Of a stretch of 64,000 nt of DNA, positions 1 through 11,083 are shown in pieces (positions within the stretch are counted from its first letter, which is position 1; each line of letters starts with the position of its first letter). The position numbers and the translations under genes are program-made. This stretch comes from Mermis nigrescens. Lineage: Eukaryota; Nematoda; Enoplea; Mermithida; Mermithidae. Where the stretch lies: assembly GCA_036768485.1 (NCBI GenBank), contig JAVLUZ010000340.1, positions 2,973,886 through 3,037,885 on the forward strand, given 5' to 3'. Below the pieces are notes generated by a model that was not told where the DNA came from, made no database searches, and was given only the letters and a program-made list of their open reading frames with translations.

Positions 1-317
1 ACATATATTTCCCATAATCTCAATTGTAAAGAACACTTAAATCAAATAATTAAAGAAGCTGTTTCTCGTTGTTTTCTATACACAAAGCTTTTCTTTCTCG
101 TGATAAAGATAGTTTAGTTAGGGCCTATACTACTTATGTAAGACCCATGTTTTAGTTTTCTGTTTCTGTATGGAATCCATATTATGCAACGTCTTGAAAA
201 TGTTCAACGTAAATTTACTAAACGTCTTTTTTGCTTTTCATAGCAATTTATCCTATCTTGAACGCCGGAAGCTTCTTAACCTACCTTATTCTAAACTTCG
301 TCGTCTTCACATATGTC

Positions 318-868
318 TATAGTCTGTTTCATTTATCCGAGAGCTTTTTCAATACATGTTCTCGGAGGTTACAGTAACCCCTTATTTCTTATTTACTGTA
401 AGTCGCTAGATCTCACTTTAGCTACGTAGCAAAGAAGGTTTTTTCAATAACATTTTTGTGGCATGATTTATTCTCGTCTTCCAGCAGATCAATTAACTTA
501 CTGATAAAAATCTCTTATTCATCTTATCCTAAATCGACACTTTAAACACAATCGACTAAGATGTTAAGAAACTCTGCGAACTCCCGCATAGCTCAGTGGT
601 AAAACCTCTTGCTTGTAGTCGAAGCAACCCGGGTACGATTCCAGCCGATAGCTTTTTGTTTAGCGCACTTACTGTAGTATGTCGCAGCACTGATTAAATG
701 CCTAAATCAAATTTATTTGGGCGTATGAGTGCATTAAAAATGGAAGAATTCTAGCCACTCGCCCTCACTGAGCTGATCTGCCGAAGTACAGTAATTTGTC
801 TTGCTTAGCTTACTGTAGCCCTTAAAAGAATTGACTAAAAAGCTCTCGAATAAATGAAACAGACTATA
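318..868. mobile_element. Non-autonomous DNA transposon (TATAGTCTGTTTCA family)
   Basis: A 551-bp element is inserted in the LINE fragment. Its ends are inverted copies: TATAGTCTGTTTCATTTATC at the left and the matching complement at the right, extending for about 28 bp. The ends read TATA on both sides, consistent with a TA target and a Tc1/mariner-type MITE. No coding sequence is visible inside. The interior holds a tRNA-like segment (582-655). Related copies occur at 1572-1779 and 59065-59233. Confidence 0.75.
582..655 (+). other. tRNA-like segment with Pol III A and B boxes
   Basis: The sequence TAGCTCAGTGGT (from 589) matches a tRNA A box, and GGTACGATTCC (about 631-641) is one base from the canonical B box. 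Their spacing is tRNA-like. The acceptor, anticodon and T stems pair poorly, so I read it as a tRNA-derived pseudogene or the head of a SINE carried inside the surrounding MITE, not a working tRNA. Confidence 0.45.
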
Positions 869-1071
869 CATCTCATGTATCAAATTATTAACGGTTTATC
901 TTGTGCTGATGCAAATGAATTTTTCATTTTTAGTTCCGGCATAAACCGATCTGAAACCGTCGTAAACTTACGTTACCAGTTGTCCGTTCCAATGCTCCCC
1001 TCAACGATTTTTCCCAGCGCTACCTGAATGTTTGGAATTCCTTACCTGATCAAGTAGCCGCTTCTCCTAAC

Positions 1072-1338
1072 CATACGTGGGCAGCAAGAAAATTCTGGGG
1101 GGTGCAAGATTTTTTGAAGGTCAAAAAATGGCCTTAAAAATGGTGGTATGGCGGTAAAAACACCATTTTTCGACGTTTCACATCAAGCACTATCCATTGG
1201 CATCAAAAAATTGCGAAAAAACGGAAAAATTTTTAAAAATTGAATTCTGGGGGTATTTTGATTTCTGGGTGGGTGTATTTTGGTTTCTGGGGGGAATGGG
1301 TGCATACCCCCTCCCGAACTCCCCCATGCCCAGGTGTG
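1072..1338 (+). mobile_element. hAT-type MITE, family A, copy 1
   Basis: A 267-bp element is flanked by a perfect 8-bp target duplication, CTCCTAAC (1064-1071 and 1339-1346). The short inverted ends read CATACGTGGGC and CACACCTGGGC. The body is purine-rich with a conserved core (ATGGCCTTAAAAATGG, then CACTATCCATTGGCATC) seen in about ten copies in this window. An 8-bp duplication is the hAT superfamily hallmark. Confidence 0.85.
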
Positions 1339-1571
1339 CTCCTAACTTTTGTTCATTCAAAAAAGAGCTCCTAAACATTGATTTTACAATTTTGTTGTTG
1401 GGGCATACCTAGTTGTATCACTTCTGTGATCTGTATGTCCTTTTGTTCAGTCGCTGTTTTGTCATGCATTTGTGTTTGATCAAATTTCGTGTATTTTTCT
1501 GGACAATAATCATTTTCTTGTCTTGTCTTCTTGTCTTATAAAGGGCAACTGCTGAACTAATGCCAGTCAAC

Positions 1572-1779
1572 TATAGTCTGTTCCATTCCGAATGGCCCAT
1601 TTTTCGCTAGAGTCATTACTGAAATTGATTTTTATTGCACAAATGCATCTACAATTATGATGTCGTAACAGTCGGTGTACAAATATAGCAAACTGCTGCA
1701 ACAACCTGACCCGTGAAATATTCTGCTACAGTAATACAGCGCAAAAAATGGGCCGTTTTGAATGGAACGGATTAAGGAA
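1572..1779. mobile_element. Short MITE of the TATAGTCTGTTCCA family
   Basis: The left end reads CTATAGTCTGTTCCATTC and is followed by GAATGGCCCATTTTT. The right end carries the inverted counterpart (AAAAAATGGGCCGTTTTGAATG, interrupted by mismatches, then GGAACGGATTAAG). About 208 bp long with no coding capacity. It is a diverged relative of the element at 318-868. Confidence 0.55.
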
Positions 1780-2087
1780 AATTATTTCTCTCTCAACGAA
1801 GAAGTGAAGGCGGTATCTTGAATGTTTGAAAAATTATCGCACAATGAAGAGTGTTTTGTTTTGCAATTACGACAAATTCTACACTTACTGTTAGAAGGAA
1901 AATATAGCACTATTTCTGGGTACTTGTACAGTTAAGTCAAACAATTTTCTTGCGCGAAAGTGGCCGATTTTGGTCATAGTTGACATGCTGATCACAATAA
2001 ATTATTTTTCTGAAATTAAAACGCATACTTAATGATTTTGATACGAAAATTAGGCGAATTTTATGCAAATATCGGTACTTCTACAAA

Positions 2088-4395
2088 ATGGTAGGTAGGT
2101 ACAACAACAACAACAAAGGATTTATTGCCAGGGGAAAGGTAAAATCCGGAAATGGAAATGGAAAATGGGTAAAAGCCAGAAGTGGAAAATGGAAATGGAA
2201 AATGGAAAAATGGGTAAAAGCCGTAAAATGGAAAATGGAAAATGGAAAATGGAAGTGGAAAATTTTCCATTTCCTTTATTTTCAACGGATAATGGTTTAT
2301 TTTCAAAATTTTCGGTCGTTAATGTCAAACCTATGTCGTTTCTCACCAAATTTATTTATTTTTGAAGGAATTTTGAAAGCGTAACTAAAAATGGAAAAGT
2401 CTACAAAAAACGGAAAAAAACGAAAAATTGTTCATTTCTTCGTCTTTTCACTCAAACTTCTCCTCTTTTGAAAAATTTGACCTTCCAGGTCCGAAAAAAT
2501 CGTTATCTACTTTGACTACGACGATTTCGTCGCAGATGGAAAATCGCCGGAAAATGAAAAAATGGGGTAAAACCCAGAAATGTAAAACGGAAAATGGAAA
2601 ATGGAAAATTTTCCATTTTCTCTATTTTGAACGGAAAATGGTTAATTTTCAAAATTTTCGGTCGTAAAGCAAGACGTGAAAAGTAATGAGAGAGTTCAAA
2701 GATACTTTACTAGAAGGGTCTTAAATTTTCCCGACTTGAGCTATAGTGAACGATTAGATTTTCTTAAATTAGACTCACTTCAGTTACGTCGTGTCCGTCA
2801 TGATCTATCGATGGCCTATAAAATTTACCATGGTCTTAAAGACATCGATTTCAACGAGTTGTTCTTGGTGTGTAATGGCATCACTCGATCAGTTAGGTAA
2901 CTCGGTAAAGCTGAAAATACCTAAATCTCACTTAAATTTGAAAATGTATTGTTTTGCAAATAGACTCCCTCCTCTTTGGAATAATTTGCCAGAAGAAGTT
3001 GTAAATGCCCCAAACTTTCCCTCCTTCAGCAGTCGTTTAGAGAAAATGAGTTCTACCTTAGACTATACGTAAGTGCAAACCGCCTTTATAGTCCTTGCGC
3101 AGGTTTTTCGATATTATATTTCATTGCATTGACGACATTTCAGTGTATTTACTCTGATTCTTTTTTTTTCAATTTGACTAAATTTGTATTGTTTTAATTC
3201 CGTCTCTGTCGCAATAAACTATTTCATTTCATTTGTAAATGTCGAAATCATGTCAATTCTCACCAAATTTCTTTATTTTTGGAGAAATTTTAAAAGCGCA
3301 ACTGAAAATTGAAAAAATTCAACAAAAATGGAATGAACAATTTTCCGTTTTTTCCATTTTTGTATACTTTCCATTTTTAGTTACGCTTTCGAAATTTTTT
3401 CAAAAATAGAGAAATTTGGTGAAAAACGACATGAGTTTGACATTTACGACCGAAAATTTTGAAAATTAACCATTTTCCATTGAAAGTAAATAAAATAGAA
3501 AATTTGCCATCTTCCATTTTCCATTTCCGGGTATTAACCCTATTTTTCCATTTTTCCGGCGATCTTCCATTTTCTGCGACTAAATCGTTGTAGTCGAAGT
3601 AGATAACGATTTTTTGGATCTGGAAGGTCAATTTTTTCAAAAAAAGGAGAATTTTGAGTGAAAAGACGAAGAAATGAACAATTTTCAGTTTTTTTCATTT
3701 TTTGTAGACTTTTCCATTTTTAGTTACGCCTTCGAAATTTCTTCAAAAATAGGGAAATTCGGTGAAAAACGACATGAGTTTGACATTTAAGACTGAAAAT
3801 TTTGAAAATGAACCATTTTCCGTCGAAAATAAAGGCAATGAAAAATTTTCCATTCTCCATTTTCCATTTCCAGAATTTACCCTATTTTTCCATTTTCCGG
3901 CGATTTTCCATCTGCGACGAAATCGTTGTAGTCGGAGTGGATAACGATTTTTTCGGATCTGGAAGGTCAATTTTTTCAAAAGAGGAGAATTTTGAGTGAA
4001 AAGACGAAGAAATGAACAATTTTCAGTTTTTTCCATTTTTTGTTGACTTTTTCCATTTTTAGTCGCACTTTCGAAATTTCTTCAAAAATAAACGAATTTG
4101 ATGAAAAACAACATAAATTCCACATTCACAACCGAAAATTTTGAAAATTAACCATTTCCCATTGAAAATGAACTATTTCCCATTGAAAATGAAGGAAATG
4201 GAAAATTTTCCATTTTCCATCTTCCATTTTTCATTTCCAGCTTTTACCCACTTTTCCATTTTCCGCTTTCCATTTTCCGGCTTTTACCCATTTTTCCATT
4301 TTCCATTTCCATTTTCTATTTCCGGCTTTTACCCATTTTCCATTTTCCATTTCCATTTCCATTTCCGGATTTTACCCACGCCCCACGCAGTCACA
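2088..4395. repeat. Large inverted array of GGAAAATGG-type repeats
   Basis: The left part has purine-rich GGAAAATGG tandem blocks (2145-2265, 2580-2615). The right part carries the same blocks in reverse complement (CCATTTTCC at about 3500-3560, 3855-3910 and 4205-4375). Between them, a roughly 300-bp unit (ACCAAATTT, CGTAACTAAAAATGG, CGTCTTTTCACTC, CGTTATCTAC) occurs once in + orientation and twice or more inverted. The whole could fold back on itself. Outer ends share AAAGGTAAAATCCGGAAATGG-like sequence in inverted orientation. A LINE fragment (2669-3238) is inserted in it. The open frames inside are low-complexity and are not genes. Confidence 0.7.
2669..3238 (+). pseudogene. 5'-truncated LINE, RT C-terminus and 3' tail
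   Basis: Two frames carry the end of a Jockey/CR1-like RT protein: first ERVQRYFTRRVLNFPDLSYS up to about 2900, then, after a frame change, LPPLWNNLPEEVVNAP to the stop near 3072. LWNxLP followed by a serine/phenylalanine-rich end is typical of these proteins. A T-rich 3' region and an ATTTC repeat (about 3215-3232) end the copy. Flanking GTAAA on each side may be the target duplication. It is a dead 5'-truncated insertion. Confidence 0.7.
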
Positions 4396-4424
4396 AAGTG
4401 ACTAACTTACTTGTGCCCCTTTAA

Positions 4425-4974
4425 CAAAAAAAGCTAAATCGAAAGTACCTACTGAGTTTGCGCTTAAAAATTTCCAAGCTAGGTGAATTTACAAGATCGT
4501 ACGGAAGCGAATTCCACAGATTAACATTTTTATGACTGAAATTACTTGAGAATATCGGAATGAGCTATAGGAACAACAAGCTTAAAATTACTAACAGCGA
4601 GTATAATTGTTGTAGAAAGCAAAAAATTCTTCACAAAGAAAATGGGACTGTCCAGTAATAATTTGAAAATACAAGCACAACGCAAAATGAATACGGCGTG
4701 TTTCAAGACGTTCTAAAGACAGTTTAATTAAACGATCGTTATAAGAAAAACCGCTGGTAAAGCCGAAAATATTTCGCGTAAACCTGCGCTGAACTCTTTC
4801 AATGCGATCAATATCTCGAATACGATATGGACTCCAAACAGTAGAGCAATGTTCAAGCAGCAGTCGAACATAGATCTTAAACGCACGAGACAAAATTTCA
4901 TGATCACGAGGAAAGAATAACTTCAGTATCAGACTAGAGCGCTGAGGAGCTTTTTTAAATTATTTCGTGATGAG
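4425..4974 (-). pseudogene. LINE reverse transcriptase, C-terminal half (split copy)
   Basis: On the - strand this reads RSSLILKLFFPRDHEILSRA, then YVRLLLEHCSTVWSPYRIRD, ERVQRRFTRNIFGF, and ends with LWNSLPYDLVNSPSLEIFKR. This is the C-terminal segment of a Jockey/CR1-like RT protein and continues the RT piece at 7341-8332 on the same strand. The two halves are separated by a 2.4-kb insertion. Stops at the junction and a shifted frame show it is inactive. Confidence 0.75.
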
Positions 4975-7340
4975 CATCCCCGGCCCCGGCCGGGGCAAGG
5001 TCAAAAAATGGCCGGGGCCGGGGAAAAATTTAGTGGAATTCGTATTTTGATACAGGCTGTGATACTGGCACTTATTTATCAATGAGCAAGTATTAATTTT
5101 GAGAACTGTACTGATTAGACCATATGTATACTTACTTAATCCTCTACTGAAAAAATGTTCAGGAAAATCTGCATGTTTTTGATTCCTCCACTTAACTTAT
5201 TTAAACTAAATGCTACTTTTAACTCATTCATTCATAGCCATGGCTAAAAGATTTAGAGTTGACAAATACGTTCTATTTCTAGTTGGAAATTGTGCGTTTT
5301 CGACAAACTATTTTTACAAAAAACACTTTTACATTCAATTGAATGGGAACCACGGGCTTTAAAACGCGTTTCTTTTGTAATAGTTATTAGGATGGAGGTT
5401 AATTATAGGCGAATGTAAACTACGCTACAGAATTGCGTCCGATCCGATAAACTTAATATGTCTCAAATAGTTTCCTAAGGTCCAATGTTGAGGGGGATGA
5501 AATCCCAAATTGGAGGACCAGAAAATTAAGTGGTGGACTATTATTAGCCGACTCTATTTTGTTGTACGAGCTTCTTGTGCTTGTACAAAGATCTCCGAAA
5601 AGGTCTTTGTATGAGCTAACAAATTTTTGTAGCTATATTATATAAATATATTTTTAAACATTTTTGGTTACTATAATATGGTACAGTAGCGATTTTAGTG
5701 TGGTAAAACAGGGTCTTTTGACTTTTGATTGTATATTTTAGCTAATTTCTGGGTTTCTAACGCCAAAAATTACTAAAATTGTCTCAAAACGGCGCAAAGC
5801 GCCTAAAAATTTGACATTTTTCCATTCTAAATACAAATTTTGCCCTTTTAAAGATATATAGGACAGACAAGTTTTCAACTCGGAGCGAAGCGCCGAAAAT
5901 TTTTTCGAATTTACCACCTTTTTACACTTTTTATCTTCTTAAAAATCTTTGTACATGTACAAAGATTGTCCTGAAAAGTCTTTGTACATCGGGAAAAATC
6001 TTTGGCGGATACAAAAAAACACTGTTTTGTACATGCAAATTTTTGTATACTTTAATATGGTACAGTAACGATTTCAGTGTGGTAGAACATATTCGACCTT
6101 TAGTAGTGTATTTGGCTAATTTTTGGGTTTCTGAATATTTGACATTTTTCCATTTTTCCATTCTAAGCGCAGTGTTGCTTATTACAAGATTTAATTCGCA
6201 TATTACAATTTTTGTAATATTTCTGATTTTGTAGTACAAGTTGTTTTAGCTTTCTCAGTCGAGTTTTATGTGTGAATTCCATCAAAAGCTCATAAAAATT
6301 TCGGCACTTCGCGCCAAACTAATATTATCAACTAAATCTAGGCCGAATTATCACATTTAGAACCACAATTTTTTTGTATTTGGCGAAGATTTTTGCTGAT
6401 GTACAAAGACGTTTCAGGACCATCTTTGTACATGTACAAAGATTTTTGGAGAAAAAACTGTAAAAAGGTGTAGAATTCCCTATTGCAAATTCTACCATTT
6501 TAAAGATTTTCAGGGGGTAAGCGGCTGCAAAAAATGAGCCGCGTACCCCCTTCCCCTGAAAATGGCCGAGAAATATACAAGTGACAGGGGTTTGGGCCAC
6601 CCCCATCGACGCTTTGAAGCCCCGAACTTCCTTGAAAGTCAGAAAATATTTGATCACCCTCCCCCATTTTTTGGCAAAAACCTGCGCTTTTTTTGCTATT
6701 TTTATGTGTTTTTACCATTTTTGATTTAGTCGGTGATAGTTTCTCTATTTACTCTAGCTCACATTCTAAAATAATGTACCACTTCGTGAAATTCTAATAG
6801 ATAGGTACACTTTTGCCATACTAAAAAATTGAGTTCAAAAAATTCAAAAGGTTTTCACCAAAAATCGTCTGACGGTGACTTGTGTCTCGGACCCTCAGGG
6901 AGTTATACCCCTCCCCCTTATGGGAATGTGTGATGTCTCACTTATTACATCCAATACCTATTGCATCCAATCGCTACAGCAGCAGTAGCAGTAGCGAAGA
7001 TTCAAATGATATAGAGTGTGCTAATAGTAGCGACATGACTTTATTGATGATTCAGACAATGAAACACTGAACTAAATTTGTTTCTTGTGACATAAATAGT
7101 AATAAAACTTGATATGAAAAGGCGCACCTAACTTTGCGCTAGCCATTTACTACTGAATGGAGCAGTCGCTCATTATTTCTTTTCCTATGCCCACCCCAAG
7201 TATGTGCCATCCAATAATATTTTCCTTGTCTGACCCCGGCTAGCCCCGGCCCCCGGCCCCGGCCCCGGGCCGGGGCTGGGGATTTTCTTTCAGCCCCGGT
7301 ACCGCCCCGGCCCCGGCCAAAAAAGTCGCCCCGGTCGATC
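4975..7340. mobile_element. Insertion with GC-rich hairpin ends splitting a LINE
   Basis: The RT frame stops at GCCCCGGTCGATCAC near 7340 and resumes near 4974, so the DNA between looks inserted. Both ends are made of CCCCGGCCCCGG blocks that can fold into hairpins (4978-5030 and 7218-7330), in an otherwise A+T-rich region. No clear target duplication is visible. Inside lie pieces of the GTACAAAG MITE family (about 5555-6455) and otherwise featureless sequence. The identity of the element is not known to me. Confidence 0.45.
5555..6455. mobile_element. Composite of family-D (GTACAAAG) MITE pieces
   Basis: Three blocks carry the subterminal motif TGTACAAAG with a facing CTTTGTACA (5560-5620, 5945-6035, 6365-6455). 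The block ending at 6035 terminates in ACAAAAAAACACTG, the family-D end, in reverse orientation. GGCGC-type short palindromes lie between (about 5790, 5885, 6305). The pieces are nested or rearranged, so I do not delimit single copies. Confidence 0.5.
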
Positions 7341-8332
7341 ACTAGTGCTGGACAGCAGAATGCCTAAGTCACGGACACAGTCCGAATCAGAAGGCAAAAG
7401 TTGATTTCCAATGAAATATTGATATATAGAATTTTTGTGACCCATGTACAGAACTGAGCATTTATCGAAAGATATCTGAAGCTGCCATTCACGCGACCAC
7501 ATTTAAAGCTTATTAAGATCATTTTGAAGTATAGCGTTACAGGAAGACGAATTATACAATTTAACATCATCGGCAAATAAACGTACACAACTATTGATAT
7601 TATCGCACAAATCATTTATGTAAATCAGAAAAAGAGTTGGCCCTATAACACTCCCTTGCAGGACAACGCCGGATACATTTAAGCTATCTGAAAAGAACTA
7701 TTAACGACTACGCACTAAGATCGAGAAGATAACAAAGATTTAAGCCAGTTAAATAGGAAACCATGTAAGCCATATGCAGTTTATGAAGTAATTTTGTATG
7801 CGAAATTTTGTCAAAAGCTTTTTTGAAATCGATAAAAGGTACGTCAATTATGGATTTTTTTATCGAGACATTTTGCCCATTCGTTTTTACACTTTAGCGA
7901 TTGGGTTTCACATGATCTACCTTTTAAAAAAACAAATTGAAGGGGAGAAAGCAAATTGTTTTTATTTAAGTACTCAAGAATCTTATTGACGATTATTTCT
8001 ATGATTTTACAGGCAGAGCAGCACAAAGAAATTGGGCGATAATTTTCAACACAACCAGAATCGCCTTTATTTTCAAAAACAGGAATTACATTTGCTTGAC
8101 GCCACAATTTTGGAACTGAACCTGATCGAAAATTGTTTCAAAGATAGAATCAGAGGAGAGGAGAACAAGATGAGAGGATAAACTAATGCCTGTATCTCGA
8201 CCTAAGCGGGAGTGATACTGACCTAAGCGATCATTTTCACACAGAAAATTTTTCGACTTCCTGTACCCCTTTAACTTTACAAGTGCTTTATTTTGTTCGA
8301 CTTCGTCTCTCGTCTGCGATTCTGAAGATTTG
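7341..8332 (-). pseudogene. LINE reverse transcriptase, N-terminal half with catalytic motif
   Basis: The - strand carries, in order, WRQANVIPVFENKGDSG, ENYRPISLCCSACKIIE, an F-K-K-A-F-D motif (palm motif A, about 7810-7850), QGSVIGPTLFLIYINDL (about 7610-7670), the FADD catalytic motif at about 7570, and CSVLYMGHKN. These are the ordered RT motifs of Jockey/CR1-type LINEs. At least three frame changes and a shift near 8125 show it is dead. It is bounded on the right by a MITE starting at 8341 and continues at 4425-4974. Confidence 0.8.
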
Positions 8333-8340
8333 CCCATTCG

Positions 8341-9024
8341 CATAGGCGTAGCCAGAATTTTCGCCAAGGGGGATTCATATAAAATTTTTTTAATCTGAAA
8401 AACCCATAAAAACGGGCGAGGGCCGTGAAATGGCGTGTTTTTTGGGCTTTTCATATCGACTTGTAGCACTTATTTAAGCAGTAAAAAAATTAAGTTTTTC
8501 AAATTTTTTTAACCTTTTTGACATAATAAATAATTGGACAAAAACGAGACAAGACTTTTCTGACTTGCGCGCAAAATGCTATTTTTGACTTTCAGTGCAG
8601 TAAAAGATAGAAACTCACACATGGGCCTGATGGGGGTTTGGGGGGGTATGCACCCCCCAGAAGTTGAAATACCCCCTCCCCCCAGAAATCAAAATACACC
8701 CCCCCAGAATTCAAATTTTAAATTTTTTTTGCTTTTTTAGCGATTTTTTGATGCCATTCGATAGTGTTCAATGAGAAACGTCGAAAAATGGTGTTTTTTC
8801 GCCATACGACCACCTTTAAGACCATTTTTTTACCTTTGAAAATTTTTTCACCCCTCCAGAATTTCGGTGCTGCCCACTTATGTAGAAACTGCCAAAAGAT
8901 AGCAGCAATCGAATTTTTCGATCTTACGCCGCAGAACAGCATCATGCAACCATACTGTTCAGTTCTTGAACATGCCGAAATTCCCCCTCCCGGGGGTTCC
9001 ATCCCCCCCACTGGCTACGCCAAT
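8341..9024. mobile_element. hAT-like MITE, family B, copy 1 (hosts a family-A copy)
   Basis: Inverted ends CATAGGCGTAGCCAG and CATTGGCGTAGCCAG bound 684 bp. The flanking 8-mers CCCATTCG and CCGATTAG agree at 6 of 8 positions, a decayed target duplication. A family-A copy (8616-8882) is nested inside. No coding frame is convincing. Confidence 0.65.
8616..8882 (-). mobile_element. hAT-type MITE, family A, copy 2
   Basis: A reverse-oriented 267-bp copy flanked by a perfect 8-bp duplication, TAGAAACT (8608-8615 and 8883-8890). Ends are CACACATGGGC and CATAAGTGGGC in inverted orientation. It is inserted inside family-B copy 1, so it is the younger of the two. Confidence 0.85.
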
Positions 9025-9687
9025 GCCGATTAGGTTTTACTTTTACTCATGTGGTCTGTTATCGTCGAGTTCAACTGGTACAGTAATGAATTAGTGTTGC
9101 GTCTTGTCTGACACTTTAATGAGAGGATGACAGATGGACACTGAACGACGTATAAACTTGCGATTGAAGAAGCTATCAAACGATGTCAAGTGGGATGCGC
9201 AGTAAAATCCAAGTGTGTGAAATGAAACTTCATTCACATCAGTTAGACCGGCTGTCTTGTTTAAAATTTCTGGAATTGTGTTATGAATTCTGGGCACTTG
9301 CACTTTTTGTGTCCTAAATAATTTTTTCCAAGTTTTTTCAAAAAATTTTAATCGTCCGTATGATTGTGTTCTTGAGTTCATAATTCCCATTTAATTAATA
9401 TTTTGAGAATTTGTAAGTAACTTTTTCTGGGTCGGGTCTTATTTTTTTGATGCCCCCTAAGTTTTTCGAAAAAATGTTTTATCATCCTAAATGTGTTATT
9501 GGGTTCAGGACGTTCGTTTAATCAGTAACTATGCTAAGGGTTTGTTACGAACTTTTTCTGGGTCGGGTTTCTGAATTTGCTTTAGGCTTTTATAATCCTA
9601 AAATGCTTAAGCATAAACATTCACTGGGTTGCTGTTACCAATGTCCTAGGCTTAGGCTTATTTATGTGCATTCACATTGATGCCAGC

Positions 9688-10121
9688 CAGGCCCGTATCC
9701 AGGATTTTGTTTCGAGAAGAACACGACCAAAATTTTTTAAAAACATGAAAGGGACCAGAACATTGACTTTTTACGACCACTAGAGCTGTGTACTTTGAAA
9801 ATTTTGCTACACGGAAGCCATAAATATGGTGAGAATCCAATGGACACCCTCTTAAATAAATCTCATTTTCTTCTTAGAACCTGTGCAAATTAGAAGACAT
9901 AGATGCAAAATAAGCTTTAGATTGTATAAAGACTAAAAATGTAGTGCTTAAACCGCGCGCTAGGGACTAAATAGACTATTTATATTTGCGAAATTCGGTG
10001 CGAAGCGCCGAAATTTTCTTTTGTGATTTTGGCTAAAAAAGCTAAAGGGAGTGAGAAAAATCTTCTCATTTTTCGTTTGGGGTGCACGTGCCCCCTCCCA
10101 TCCCCCTGGATACGGGCTCTG
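9688..10121. mobile_element. hAT-like MITE, family C, copy 1
   Basis: Inverted ends CAGGCCCGTATCCAGG and CAGAGCCCGTATCCAGG bound 434 bp. One short GC palindrome (GGTGCGAAGCGCCG) lies inside near 10000. No target duplication is recognisable. It is related to the better-preserved copy at 42159-42963. Confidence 0.6.
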
Positions 10122-10945
10122 GTACCATCGCATGGGAAGCCAAGTAAATGGGGCGAAAATTGTGGAGCGAGCGAAGCAAGCGTAGTAGTTTTGCCCCATT
10201 TATGCCTTAGGCTTAGCCCATGTCTGGCACTAATTGCAATAGTAAAAAAATTTCACAAAATTATTTCTAGAATTTTTCGCTTCATTCCATACTCATATTA
10301 CACAAATCTATCGTTTAAACAATCTACACAACTGATTACTCATCATTTAATCGATGAATAATTTCCTAACTTCTGTCTTTGTAATTAATCTTTTTTTTTC
10401 ATTTGGCTTAAATTGTGTAGTTTTTTAAAGTTTGCAGCACATAAAAATTTAGGCAAAAAAGCACTATTGCTGTCTAAGTGTTGATTGCGAAGAAGGAGAT
10501 TGCCTATCTATTGAAAAATTCATTGGAAAATTGGAGAAAACATTGAAATTGAAAGATTATAATAAAATTGACAAGTTCTTACGCCCCTCTTTATTACAGC
10601 AGTAAAAGAAGAATTTCTAGAGACAGCTCATTTGCATCGACTTTTTGACAGATGAATGTATTGTTTATTGTTCGATTTGAATGAGCGCGCTCTTGAAGCT
10701 TAAAAACACATTTACGAAAACGCATGCTTCTAGTCAAGGTGAAACGTTGATTGCATTGCCTGGATTGAGATGTTGATATAATACTTTGCACATGTAGACG
10801 TTTTTCTTTATTTTTATGGAATACTTTAAGCTATCAATCTTATATTCTGAATGTATGGCATAAGACGTGGGTAACGCTTTTTGTATCTTCCTGTGTATGA
10901 ATATTTCGAATTAATGACAAGTTATTAAAGATTCACGCGTGACAG

Positions 10946-11083
10946 GTATCCTTTATTATACGGGATGAATTGGAACCAAGGCATCGTTCAGGTATCAATG
11001 CTTTGCAATACGATCCTGTTCAACAGAGGTTGTTTACAGCGGGGATGGATTCCATCATTCGCATATGGAACGTACGCTCAAGG
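10946..11083 (+). CDS. WDR48: WDR48 (UAF1) exon: first WD40 repeat
   Basis: WDR48/UAF1 is a WD40 beta-propeller protein that activates the deubiquitinases USP1, USP12 and USP46. This 138-bp exon encodes 46 residues, including [20 protein letters not shown] and IIRIWNV, closely resembling the N-terminal blade of animal WDR48. A CAG acceptor precedes 10946 and GTAAGC follows 11083. Both ends are in phase 0. It is internal; the upstream start exon was not found. The next exon, at 12536, continues in frame. Confidence 0.9.

Larger units (their letters stand above)
1..1412 (+). pseudogene. Broken LINE reverse transcriptase, C-terminal part
   Basis: This is the 3' part of a non-LTR retrotransposon (Jockey/CR1-like) that runs off the left edge. 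Fragments such as YTTYVRP, VWNPY and ENVQRKFTKRLF appear in different frames between about 60 and 235, and a leucine/arginine-rich segment follows to about 317. The frame then jumps across an inserted element (318-868), resumes with a segment containing YQIINGLSCADANEF, and is cut again by a second insertion (1072-1338). The last stretch, FKKELLNIDF, ends at a stop near 1412. Several frameshifts and stops make it non-functional. The family call rests on the tyrosine-valine-arginine and VQRKFT motifs typical of this RT C-terminus. Confidence 0.7.

Noticed and set aside
581..655. A functional tRNA gene
   Set aside because: A and B boxes are present, but the acceptor, anticodon and T stems do not pair.
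2061..2667. Lysine/tryptophan-rich open frames
   Set aside because: Translations of the GGAAAATGG repeats with no independent support.
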